From contig OY754470.1 of assembly GCA_963575645.1 (NCBI GenBank), positions 806,001 through 870,000 of the forward strand: 64,000 bases of DNA, written 5' to 3'. Made by a program: the position numbers and the translations under genes. This document shows, in pieces, positions 34,840-46,231 of the stretch; within the stretch, counting starts at the first letter, position 1, and every line of letters begins with the position of its first letter. The notes beneath the pieces are model-generated. The model was not told the DNA's origin, searched no databases, and saw only the letters and a list, made by a program, of their open reading frames with translations. The stretch comes from Xanthostigma xanthostigma (Eukaryota; Arthropoda; Insecta; Raphidioptera; Raphidiidae).

Positions 34840-37800
34840 TCAGTCAGGATCGTATTTACAATCGATACGCAATAACACCATTACTGTCGCCAGAATTGTT
34901 ACCGCAAGGAAAACCTGAAACACACAACAATAACTTTCGGTTAGAGAAGGAATATATCGATTATTATTAAAATGTCTCGAGAGGCAATACAAAATCAGTC
35001 CGAGATGTGTGAAATCTATAGATAAACCGTTTTCGTATTTCGTTTGACAGATTTCTTTAGACACGAAGTATTTTTTTTTAATTTCTTACACGTTCAGCAA
35101 TTGGGCTACACGCTGGGTGCGTGTCGGCAGCACCGCCTGCCGTCTGCAATTTTTCACGCTCTCAAAAGAGCATTTTTCAAATAATTGTAATAATATTTAA
35201 GCGAAACCTTTAATTATCAAATTTTTTATATCTAGTTAATGAAAAATGTAAAAAAATGTGATTCGACGTTTATTTCCACGAAGACTACTAGCGCCGCTAA
35301 CGGACAATAGAGCGAGATTCGACTGCCTTGTTATTAGTGTTTTAAACCGCAAACCTTCTTAATAAACTATATGGCAGAGATGAAAACGACATAAATACGA
35401 CGGCCACATGAAATCATACTCTATAACCGTTGCGTGATTTATTGCTCGTTTGATCCACAGCTCACGCTGCGGTCGATTCAATTGTGTCCCCACTCTATAC
35501 TGTGCACCCGGCAATATAGGCACGCGGTTTAAATATTATAAAACTCAAAATAACGGTTATTATCTTAGCAGATTTTTCGAGACATCTTTGCGTAATCATT
35601 ACTGACCCCGATGCGCTATGAAAATAATTTTGAAAAGATTTCACTAAATTAGTCTCGTGCATGCTCAACAAGAGCGATTTGTGGACAAGAAATTACTATC
35701 ACGAGGTCGAAATTTACTCTTCAATAAATAAAAGACTAACGTCTAAAGATTCTTACAATAAATCTACTAGAGGAGGGTTGTAAGATAGGTGACGACATTC
35801 TCTTTCTCCTCAAACTACCCAGCGATATCTAAAAGAGAGCCTGAAGGCAGTTGTTGTAATCCCTTCTTGCAGAGACGTTTGCGTCCGTTCGCATCTCGTT
35901 AAAGATTCCGATGGTGACGAGGGAAGGAAGAAGGAATAATTGTTAGCTCCTGTCTGCCTCTCTTAATGAAGCATCTAATAATTATTCCGTGAAATTATTG
36001 AGGCTATAGATTTTAAGGTTTTCATTTTATTTTGTGTAAAAAATGTTTTAATAAAAATCATACACAGTTTGAAACGATGTGTTCGGTTTCTAGTTGTTTC
36101 ATGATTGGTTTATAAACAAAATATTACCGACTTGTCAACCAATAAAAGCACCAGAATAATTTCATTTTTAACACTCTTTTATTAACTTCACTCGTGTGTA
36201 TGTATCTATGTATCTATTAATGGGATCTTTCAATTTAATTTTCACCCTCTTCCAAACGTCTGAATGAATTGACATTTTGCACACGTAGTAAGAACCCACG
36301 ACAATAGAAAATTTATCATAATGCATCAATTAATTAAAAAACTGCTGTTACGCAATATTTTTCAAATTTCCTGATTCTATAAAAAATACATCATATAAAT
36401 TAAAATACATATATTATAAATTACATCACAAAAATGCTAATTTTTTTTATTAATTGATCCATTATCTATTAAAAAAATAATATTAATATTACTGGATCTG
36501 AAACACGTATCATGAAACTATTTTCATATCATATTTTTTTCATCAAGAAAATTATCTTAAAAAGTTGATCCGTTTATAAATAAATAAAAATGTTGACGTT
36601 CTATTATTTTATTTTTGTTTTGCTTGTCTTTTAAGTCAAATATGAATGTACATAAAAATAGTCAATTTCCCGTTCTTAAATCGACATCACTATATCTTGT
36701 ATAAATTGCAAATAATTTCTTCCTTTTAATAACGTAATATGCTTGTATATACCTATATCTGTTTTATTATGCATGTAGAAAATAAGTAAAACTGAAAATT
36801 TACAAAGGTATAATATAGAGTTTATTTTTCTCATTTTTGTATAATGTGAAAGTGTATTATATTCAATATGCTTCTTTCCTTTATTTCCAAGTAAACAACC
36901 TTCACAAACAGAATATGTAGAGATCTTGTTCATGACTAAGTCGTGAATGCAGATATAAAATAAAAGAAATAAAAAAATGTTTTATACCACATTTTGAAAA
37001 CTAAGTGAAAAGTATAAAATAATTTCTTTACAGACAGATTTTTAACTTGTAGGATTTGAAACGAAAAACGTGGGGCGCATTATTAGTTTTATATCATAAA
37101 TATATTTTTTCATTGGTAGCTACTCTCTACATTTCTTATATAACTGTCGCATGCGTCCCACATTTTTCGTTTCAAACCCTACAAGTTAAAAATCTGTCTG
37201 TAAAGAAATTATTTTATGCTTTTTAGTATGTTTTAAAAACGTGGTATATATTAAACATGTTTTTATTTCTTTCATTATTTTCTTCTGTTTTAGTATTTTC
37301 TTATATTGTCGTCTAATACTGAGTTCTGTTAAAAATTTCAAGTCTCTATCTCATCAGGAAGTTTAAAATCAATTACAATGTTCCACCCGGACAGACATAC
37401 AAGAAAGTGAGTTAATAAAAACGTGGTAAAATATTATGCAATGTATAATTTGTTATTCGCCGTCATTTTTAGAAAACCAAGGCCATCGCTCTTAGTGTGA
37501 ATCAACTGTCAATTTTACGTTTGACTAAACGGTTTTTTTATTCGAATATAACACTAAAACAAAGGAATTGTCTATTGTTGTGTGTACATTTGTGATGTTA
37601 TTATTATTAAATTATGTAGATATGTGCAGCCAATCATGAATATAATTTATACGGCTAAATAATTAATTAATCTCGACCAGATGCACGTATTAAATGAAAC
37701 GTACCTATACAGAATATTTATACAAAGAAGTAATTTCTCTTCTGTACCTAATACTCACATCTATAGTATCTACATTTGTTTTTTAAGTAAACAAAATTAC

Positions 37801-40800
37801 CTTGTTTTCAAATCTAAAATCTCTCTCTCAAAAAGTAAAGAAATAAAGACACATACATTTTTAGAATGTCTACTCCAGGAGTGGCGAACCTTTCTACATG
37901 TACGTGCCATTTTTGTTCAAAAATGTTTAATGTAGTCATGACGTTAAATTTTCATGTAAAGCTTCATGTGGCGCTATTGAGTTTTTTGACGTGATAACGT
38001 CTTATAAATTGATGAATCACCAATCTTATAAATTGATGAAACACCGGCTGCATGCACGAAAAAGTGTAACGTTCCGCCTGACCCTGTGCGTGCTTTTCTC
38101 GAAAACGGCCCTAACGATTTGGATGAAATTTACTGAAAAGGGATTTTGGGGGGCAAAAAATCGTTTTAGCTAGGTCTCATCTCTCGAAAAAATCGTTTTC
38201 ATACAAATTTTATCATTATAAAAATCAATTTTTTGACGTATGAAAATACTTAAATATTGTAAGTAGGTTTTGGAATTTTATATAAACAATGAAACAATTG
38301 TTTTCAAAATATTATGACAATTAATCTTTGAGACTTAAAATAAATACGAAAGAAAGAAAGTTAAAAAAAACAATTATTATTATAGGTGGTGAGTAATTTT
38401 AATAAATAAAATCAACCTAAATTTGAAGCGAAAGATGCAATATCATAGATTCGAATTATTATAATTATTATATGTAGAATTTAGGTTATGTATTACGGAA
38501 TACGTTATCACGTAAAACTATCGTCCGTAAACCGACTTTACAGACAACCAATTTTTTTTTTTGTTAATTATTATTCAAAGAGCCGATAAATCTTTGACAT
38601 AGCCGACGTTTTAAATAAAGTGTCTACCTGCGTTGTTTAATAGAGACTGAAATTGCAACGTCAGGAACAGTAGTTAGGCTTCGTCGTTATATAGTCTAAC
38701 AATTGAGAAGTTTGTTAGTTAATTGTAAGCCGCACGCGTCCAACCATAGAATAACGTTTTAAGAGATATTCCGGTAAAGTTGGATTTACAAAACGTTCAA
38801 ATGTGCTTTAGAGTCTTGATAAAATCATGAGAATTGCAAGTAAATACTAAAAAGAGCAGCAGTAGTATACCCTGTCTCTGTTCCTAGGGTAGGTAAAGTG
38901 TCTCCGAGAAAATTTGAAAGAAATTGAGTACCTACCTACATAATAGGTCGAAAGTACGTTTACTAATTACGTTAATTAATTACATAAAAACACATAGATA
39001 AATTCGAAGCAAGCAGCTTTGAGGTTATACGTAAAAACCCGAATGAGAGCTACTCGCGACTATTGGCTGGCGGCAGTAGCGGCAGTCTCCATACATGATA
39101 ACTATTTTTCTTTATATAGCTGGTCGAAAGTGCGTACTTTCGGCATCAGTGCGTGTAATCCCACCATACATTTTAGATTATCTGCCTTAAAATTGATGAT
39201 ACTTTCGACCGAGGTATGAAGAAAATATAATCTATTAAATTGTTAGCGTTATTAAACTCATATAAAGACAGCTGCTGCTGCACGTTCATGTGATCAAAAG
39301 AAGAGAAAAAATGCTTCAACTGACGATTTTCTTGATATTGTTTTCTTGATACAATAATTTAGCAAGGGTTCTGTCATTATTTAATAGTAAATATTTATTT
39401 AGGTCTGTTATATTTTTGTTTATACATTTATTCTTCATCGGAAAGTAAATATCTCGGGTAATTTTATATAGATCAGATTACCAGAACCGTCTTTTATCAA
39501 TGTGCTTCTATCACCAGAGAAAATAATATGGTTATTTACAATTTTTTTTACTTGTTTTCAGATGAGCCGTTTTTACAAATGCTCGTCAACTTATCGGTTT
39601 ATTGGTAAGTAATCAAAAATTTTATAAGTATTAGTCAGTGAGTATTTCTCAAAAAGTAAAAGAAGTTGGTCACACTTGTGTGTCCATACTTATGTCCACG
39701 GTGGATACAGTTTCTGGGTCAGTCATTGCGTCAAAAAGTTCCCAAAACTGTTGAATAGCAACCATGGCATGTGAAAACGTTGAAAAACTCTATTCTATAA
39801 GATTAATTATTTATAGTAAAATCGCGTGTTCATCTATAGATTGAAATATTTTCAAAAAAATTGTTACGGGCCTTTTTACTCTTGGTTCTATCCCTGTCTT
39901 CTACAACTTAACCACACACTACCAAGCAGAAAACTGTGCTTCGATGACAAACTTTGTTTTGCCTGTTCGCTGCAATGTGTTAAGGCCCCCATACACCTCG
40001 TTCTTTTTTGGCAGTTTTAACCGCACGGGTAAAACTGTACCTACGGGTAAAACGGTCGGTGTGTGGCCAAAAACCGTCCTTCTTACCGGCGTTCAAAAAT
40101 ATCTGCTGCTGCTTGATTTAAACCGTCCGTTTTAAACGTGGCGTTCAAGTCGGCCCGTGTGTGTGACGACACAGTTAAAAAGGACGGGTTTTGTTCGACT
40201 CTGTAACGTTGTAGGATCCATCAAAGCAGATCAGATGATGCAACGACTTCAGAAAAACTGAACTAAACAACGCCTAGTGTATGGATATGGTCGTTGTTCG
40301 TGTTTACCCGTACAGTTTTGCCCGTGCGGTTAAAACTGCCAAAAAAGGACGAGGTGTATGGGGGCCTTAAAGTCTTTCACAGAACAGATAAAAATCTATT
40401 TTGCTTTATACTGCGTTACTTACATCATAATCCAGAAATAAAATTTCAGTCCGCTGCAATGGCGAACTTGAAGCAAATTGAAATTTTTATTTCGAGGGTT
40501 ATAATAAGTGACGCGGCAAATAACATAATTTTATCTGAAAATGGAAGTGGAAAAAAGTATAAGATTTGTTTACTTTCAAAATAAAATAAAATCTATTAAA
40601 AAAAAATTATACTGTGTGTCCTGTCCGTAGCTTGTAACGCTAAAGAAATGAAAAACACACGGTCCCTATTTACACTCTCCCGACCTGTTTTTTGAACTTA
40701 GAGGTCCATGTTGATAAAGGATGCACCCAGTTTTTAGAAATAGAGAAAAAAATCAGTGGAGGGAACATAAAAACTTCTGATGCTCAAAATGATGTTAAAA

Positions 40801-43800
40801 TTTCACAAAGTAGCTTGTATCGCGTAAAAGAAAACCATCAGCTTTAAATTTAAAATGCAGTCTCGGATGAAAAATACGACAGGGAGTGTGTAACAAAATT
40901 TAAGGCGGCTATATCCCTCTTAAAATAATCACGTTCCACTGATTGGGCTATTTGAGTGAGAATCTCAACTATGTACAAACTACAAACCCTTCTGTTAGCT
41001 ACTCTGTATATATATTCATTGTTAAGATGTTTGAGGGCAGACTTTGTACAAAGCGAAGACATTAAGACAGTTGAACACACTACAATATCAATAAGTTTCA
41101 GGATAATAGGTTCAGTATTCAGACCACAAGAATCATGAAACATGTCAATTCCACTTTAAACTACGTAAATGAACGGTTAGTGAATTACTTCAGTGGCCTT
41201 TGATCGTTCTATCCGATAAATTCTCAAGTTTATTCTTAAGTGATCGGATTAATGTTTGAACTTCTTGTCTTATCAAACTCAAATAAGAAGCGATTTCGAT
41301 TTGAGAATTGTCGAGTTCTATAGTATATATCTAGATGCCGTTATTTATATTGCGTTTTCATGGGTTATCTATAAAAAGAGATGTATCGGCTTATGGACAC
41401 ACGGCAGAAACTATGTTCCTTAAGCATTTTATATTAATGTTTAAAATTTACGTATAAACAAAACACAACAACATTATTGTTATTAGTTGTCAAAAATAAT
41501 AAAATAAATATTAAACTACGGGACGCATTTCAGTGACTTTAAACAGGGTTCTGGTCTAATAGTAAACAAAGTGAATAAAATATAAACCAAGGCGATCCGA
41601 CCAAAATTGCGATCTGTAGAGCTCGGACGTACGTACGTACAGATCAATCGACAACTGCTGTTCGAGATTTTCAATTACAATTTTAGGAGTATTATGAACT
41701 CGAATCAATCTAAAAATGGTTCCGTTTTATAGAACAGAATGTCCCCTTATCTAAGAGCTACAATTTGATTAGATTTCGTTCGAAATTAACTTAGATATAA
41801 CTTCTTGTATGAACGAACACAAAGCGATTATAGAGCACATATCGCTATCAGTGCAGCGATATTATGTGCAATTCGCTCTAGGTATCTTTAAAACTGTACA
41901 ATTACAGACAAAGATAAAATTTTATTTATTTGAATTCTTTCAACTAACATCTGTATAATTCATTTAAAAAACGGCTCTCTCAGTATATGAATTTTGTTAA
42001 TAAATATAATATAAAAAATGGTTTTATTATATTATGTATAGATTCGTTATACTACATAAACGGATTTATAGGCCCCGCAAAAACGTCACATTTGTCCCTA
42101 ACGCCCATGCACTGAGTAGCTCTTTCACGTAACGAAATCGATTAGAATTTATTGATCCAAAGACCAACAATTATATACCATAGGATTCGTCAAAAAGAAA
42201 GATATTTCGTGTTTACAACTCATTTACAACAAAATTATCTACCTTATATTATAGAGACATTGTTTAATTATTATTAATGAAAAACGAGCTAATTTTAATC
42301 ACAAACCTGTATTCCCGAGAGCACAACAAGATCCTGTTGATCGGGTGCATCGATGTCATCAGCTAAAAGTTCTATCTGCGGCGTGCGCGACAATGTGCGT
42401 ATCGCTTGTGCGAAAAGTGCCGTCTGTAGCGAGCATGCCATGCCCCACAGAACCGCTAGCGGCGCTGCGACGCGAACTGACGGACCCAGGAAGCGCAGTG
42501 ACGACCCGGGCATGCACGTTGACGGCTGGTAACCGTCGAATCCACGACTCGTATGAATGCTTGCGGCTATAACAGAAGAACGTAGTTGACAAAATATTTT
42601 TTTGTTTTTCTGAAAGTGTCTTTGATTTTTTACGTGGTAGTATAATACGCGCCACGGATCTAAAAGGTTCGGAAGTTAGTCACAAGCAGCGTTGCAAAGG
42701 CACATTTTAGAGACGTTGAGACCCCCACCACCTCCTAGCTACCTGCACGGAACGTGCGCTCGTCAGTGATTGGCCGTGATCGCTCGTTGCCTTTGTCGCT
42801 TTCCTGCTTTAAAGTACAGTCAAGTTCACTATTGTCAAGTTGTTACTGTTATTTTAGTTTTGTTGAGTTGCGAGTTTGTAGTTTTTCAACAGACTGTTCA
42901 AGCGCAAGCACGCATTCGCATCTAACTTCCAAGCCTTTTAGATTCGTGGCGCGTATTATAATACTCGACCTGATTTTATTTTTCTTAAAATGAAATCGCT
43001 AAATATCCTACCGCGTTATTTTTAATTTCAATTTTGAAATTCCGTGCTAAAACGCCAGACGCCAGAAAAGATGAGATTTTAAATCCGATGTGACATTTTT
43101 GAATCGCTCTAAATGACGAACAATGTTTTCCGATCGACTGTTGGGAGCTTTTACTGTATTAATATTATTAAAGCTATGATCATTATGTCAAGAACGTTGT
43201 TCAAAGTGAACTTGATCAAACAAAAACGAAATGAAATATTCCTCCATTATTAATAGAACGTGAAAGTGGTGAAAATTAATGTTTGCCGTTATCGAAAATA
43301 CATAAAATGTCAAGTGGCCCCGCTCTTTATATATAGGATTATATAATAGATTATGTCGTTCAACACGCTGAAAAGTTGGAGAATGTGGCTTCTACAGATA
43401 ATACAGTAATGCCAACAAAAACCCCTTTGCAATTTAATCCCCCTGTGCGCAGTGAAGGCATTCTTCATTTTGCAAAACACGCAGGTCTAACAGAAATACA
43501 AATAACTGTTTATATTTGTATTCACTGATCTCTTTCAAGAACACATGGATAGCGGATAGGCTTTCCAAACGCGTACTTCTTAGACGCTCTTGTTTCAAAT
43601 CGCCACAAGGCAAATCAGGGAGAGGGACTGTCAAATCGTCGATTGCAAACTATACCGGTATCTTATGATAATTTAAATTTGACGCCTACTGGAATGTCAT
43701 ATTTAAATCGAATTACCAACTTTACGAACAGGCTTTTCTCCCCGTGCTGTGCTGGTTCCTGCTTGACACGTATGCGCGGTCTTTTAAAATACCTCTTTTT

Positions 43801-44328
43801 CTTATAAAAACACTTTTCACAAAAAGAAAAATTAAATAATATCGCAGCTATTATCCGAACGGAGTTTGATTGGGATTTCAAAGTGGTATTGCATAGTTTT
43901 CCATTGAAAGATTTATTCCATAAAAAGGGTAGGTATAACATTTTTAAAAATATAGAAAACGTGTAAAAATAAAGAAAGAAAAATACCTGCGGCAATTACT
44001 GTAGCACCACCTGCGGGAATTCCCAGACCCAAGTTAAATTCACCTCTCTCTTCAATAAATGCCACCGTGCCCATTAACAATGACGAAATGCCGCAGACAA
44101 TCTGAAACAACAAAGGAATTAAAGACAATTAGTTCACTTCGCGTATTGTTGATTTTGAAACTTTATTTTCACATAAATAAAATTTACCTGTAACACTCTT
44201 AATCTGAGAACCACCGCGAAGGGATAGGTTTTTTCGTTCTGTAACGGAACATCGTCTCCCATAGGTTCATCTCCGTCAGGTGTCACAATTGCGGGAGCAA
44301 TTGATTCTTTTCGTTGTCCAAGTTGAAT
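34840..44328 (-). CDS. Four-helix membrane protein, spliced
   Basis: Coding exons on the minus strand are 44328-44188, 44101-43987, 42566-42307 and 34914-34840 (stop UGA), joined by GT-AG introns in phases 0, 1 and 0. With the candidate first exon at 51650 the protein has 202 residues. Four hydrophobic segments are predicted: about 48-69, 77-96, 122-147 and 179-194. The N-terminus is polar and the C-terminus short and charged (DCKYDPD). The loop between helices 1 and 2 reads EERGEFNLGLGIP. It is probably a small tetraspanning membrane protein. I cannot name the family, and it lacks the tetraspanin CCG signature. The last intron of about 7.4 kb holds several mobile elements. Matching phases and hydrophobic pattern across four exons make chance unlikely. 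Confidence 0.75.
34915..36962. other. Large intron of four-helix gene, no other gene seen
   Basis: AT-rich sequence with a GC-richer patch near 35105-35155. No ORF or repeat edge could be supported. Confidence 0.4.
36963..37274. repeat. Long hairpin, arms of about 115 bp
   Basis: The left arm (to about 37078) contains TTATACCACATTTTGAAAAC and AATTTCTTTACAGACAGATT. The right arm (from about 37156) contains their complements. The loop is about 75 bp. It resembles a foldback MITE and encodes nothing. Confidence 0.75.
37275..37984. other. Intronic, nothing recognised
   Basis: AT-rich sequence without supported features. Confidence 0.4.
37985..38560 (-). repeat. TTGGTTGTCTG repeat split by an RTE-like piece
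   Basis: The two ends of the repeat seen at 62323-62803 lie at about 38498-38560 (ACGTTATCACGTAAAACTAT on the plus strand) and 37985-38093 (GACGTGATAACGTCTTATAA). Between them, about 38094-38290 is a reverse copy of the RTE-like fragment at 2796-3116. A small duplication of CTTATAAATTGATGAA lies at about 38005-38040. Confidence 0.6.
38561..39982. other. Intronic, minor repeats only
   Basis: GTCGAAAGTACG near 38948 and ACTTTCGACC near 39203 are inverted and may bound an eroded MITE. A block at about 39633-39780 (TTCTGGGTCAGTCATTGCGT and a GTCCACGGTGGA motif) recurs at 49860 and 63850. Confidence 0.4.
39983..40366. mobile_element. Harbinger-type MITE, short copy
   Basis: It has almost perfect inverted ends of about 60 bp, GGCCCCCATACACCTCGTTC and its complement, flanked by TTAA on both sides. 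The interior is shared with 26501-27204 (CATCAAAGCAGATC, CGACTTCAGAAAAACTGAAC). It lies inside the last intron of the four-helix gene. Confidence 0.75.
40367..42306. other. Intronic, nothing secure
   Basis: Short frames on both strands (for example 40850-41143) lack domains and splice context. Confidence 0.4.
42641..42960 (+). mobile_element. MITE, TA-flanked, copy 2
   Basis: TATAATACGCGCCACGGATC at the left and the complement of GGCGCGTATTATA at the right form the inverted ends. The interior matches copy 1 at 4768-5070 apart from small indels. It starts about 75 bp upstream, in transcript sense, of the splice acceptor at 42567 of the four-helix gene. Confidence 0.75.
42961..43986. other. 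Intronic, nothing recognised
   Basis: No repeat or gene boundary could be supported. Confidence 0.4.
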
Positions 44329-44731
44329 CTGAAAAAAAAAACACAGAAACGTTTATAAATGATGCACAAGAGAAAGAGAAAAAATTCTTCAATTCTTTCA
44401 AATTAAAAAAAGGCATTAATCTTCAGAAAACAAAGGGATATCTGAAGTTTCATTATTAAATTAACACGAAAAGATGAAAATATTGAAGTACCTAACTATA
44501 GGAGACGACATTAAAATAATCGTAAGGTTTGCCCAAAGCTAACCATTTTTTGAGAAAGTTCGAAGCGTTGACTGAAATAAGTATTCAAAATAATTTTGAA
44601 AAAAAAAATGTGAGGGTCAGATCAGACGAGATACCCCGCACACCGCGATTTTTTGACAGATCTTGTTTGAAACATAATATAATATGGGACTCCTAAATTT
44701 CTTTTCAGAATTCATGACTATTTGATTAATA

Positions 44732-45429
44732 TACAGATTGTATCAAATCAAAACAGTCCATAGAACATTCTGTGTGTAAGACAGAGACGATATTATATAA
44801 AGCACTAAAGCAGTAAGTAAGAATGAGATAAATGATCGCTAATAGTTACTGTGGTTATACAATCTGATAGTATCATCTTTGTTTTCTACAGTAAAAATCA
44901 CAATTTTATCAAATGTCAGTATTCACTAGTGAAATTATTGATAAAATGACTATTTATACTTTTCGGGAAAAAATCCAAATAATTAAATTATGGGGATTTG
45001 TAAAATCCAAAATTTATGGCTTTCAAGAAAATAGAGCTAATAATTTAAACGAATTGAAAATACAGATTTCCAATGCATGTCAGTTCGTTGACCGTGAGAT
45101 GTTTGCCAATGTGAGGGAAAATATTTATAATCGATTAGGATATTGTTTGGCAGAACGTGAAGGTCTTTTTGAACATTTAATAAATTAATTATTAAAAGTA
45201 TTGTTAAAACTTTTGTACCAGATATAAATCTAATACGAATTAATATTACAGTTTAGTTGTTTTAATTGATAAATTGGTAAAAAGATTTACAGCGTACGTA
45301 ATTATTTATTTACGTAACCACAGTAACTATTAGCGATCATTTATCTCATTCTTACTTACTGCTTTATATATCGTCTCTGTCTTACACACAGAATGTTTTA
45401 TGGACCGTTTTGATTTGATACAATCTGTA
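44732..45429 (+). mobile_element. Deleted Tc1/mariner-like element with fused ORF
   Basis: The element 44734-45427 starts CAGATTGTATCAAATCAAAA and ends with its near-complement, flanked by TA. The inverted ends extend about 130 bp through GACAGAGACGATAT and GATCGCTAATAGTTACTGTG. The interior is AT-rich and carries one short frame with both ends of a transposase. Confidence 0.75.
44913..45188 (+). pseudogene. Transposase remnant: N- and C-termini joined
   Basis: This 91-codon frame has an N-terminal segment YTFREKIQIIKLWG, similar to the first helix-turn-helix of IS630/Tc1/mariner-type transposases. It runs directly into a C-terminal tail, LNELKIQISNACQFVDREMF, then NRLGYCLAEREGLFEHLIN, like their C-terminal ends. 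The central DDE/D catalytic region, normally about 200 residues, is missing, yet the frame is unbroken. It therefore cannot cut DNA. The assignment rests on recognising family patterns by eye and is moderate. It may be plain decay or a retained small DNA-binding protein. Confidence 0.5.
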
Positions 45430-46231
45430 TTTAACTTTGGTTCAATTATGTTGTCATAGATTTCTAACTGACTGACGAATTGTAGATTGTAGACGCTCGA
45501 CAGGTTGATTTCTAGCTTCGCTACGCCGACAATACAAACATAGAAGATTAGATTGGATTACAGATTATAGACGCTCGACTGTAACCTAGAAGCATAGCCA
45601 GTATTTAAAATAGCAAGACGGATTTTTTGTAACGAAAAGGTTCTTTGTTAGTTTATTGATGAAAAAATGAATTGGTTGCCAGACCTAAATAGTCTTAGCT
45701 GTTGATGGCCCAAAAAATTGAGAAAAAAAAATCTCTCGTCAATAAAACGAACGACTGAAGTGCTACAAAAACTACCTCACTGATGAGACCACCAATAAAT
45801 AAACTGATCGAACTAATAATATAGCAAATAAAAAATAGCTTATCGATTCTGTATTTGCTGCAATTTCATATAGCTGACACAATTTAATTAACATCTCGAG
45901 CGTGATGAATATTTATAATGTTCATTCAAAATAAAATTTTATTATAGTAAAAACCAGAAATACAAAACATACACACATAAATATTAGTATAAAATATATT
46001 ATCAAAACATTATTTACAAGTATATGCTTGATTTTGAAGACCAAAAGTTTAAATAAATAATACATTACAAGTTAATATAAATATGATAAAATAATAAGTA
46101 TTGTAACTACTATGTCGTAATTTTTTCACTCCTTTTGAATCTTGAAAAATCATTGAGAAGGCAGTATAAAATTTTTCTCTTATTTGTGTTCTACTAATGA
46201 AAGTTATGAAATTGTTTTTTTTTCTCGTATT
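45430..46231. other. Spacer 3' of WDR63
   Basis: It holds two copies of a 17-bp motif, GATT(G/A)TAGACGCTCGAC, at 45485-45501 and 45563-45579. On the minus strand AATAAA at 45938-45943 could be the WDR63 polyadenylation signal, about 290 bp after its stop. Confidence 0.4.

Noticed and set aside
34511-34918. A 135-codon plus-strand ORF
   Set aside because: It spans the Harbinger end and is antisense to the last exon and its GC-rich downstream region, so base composition explains its openness.
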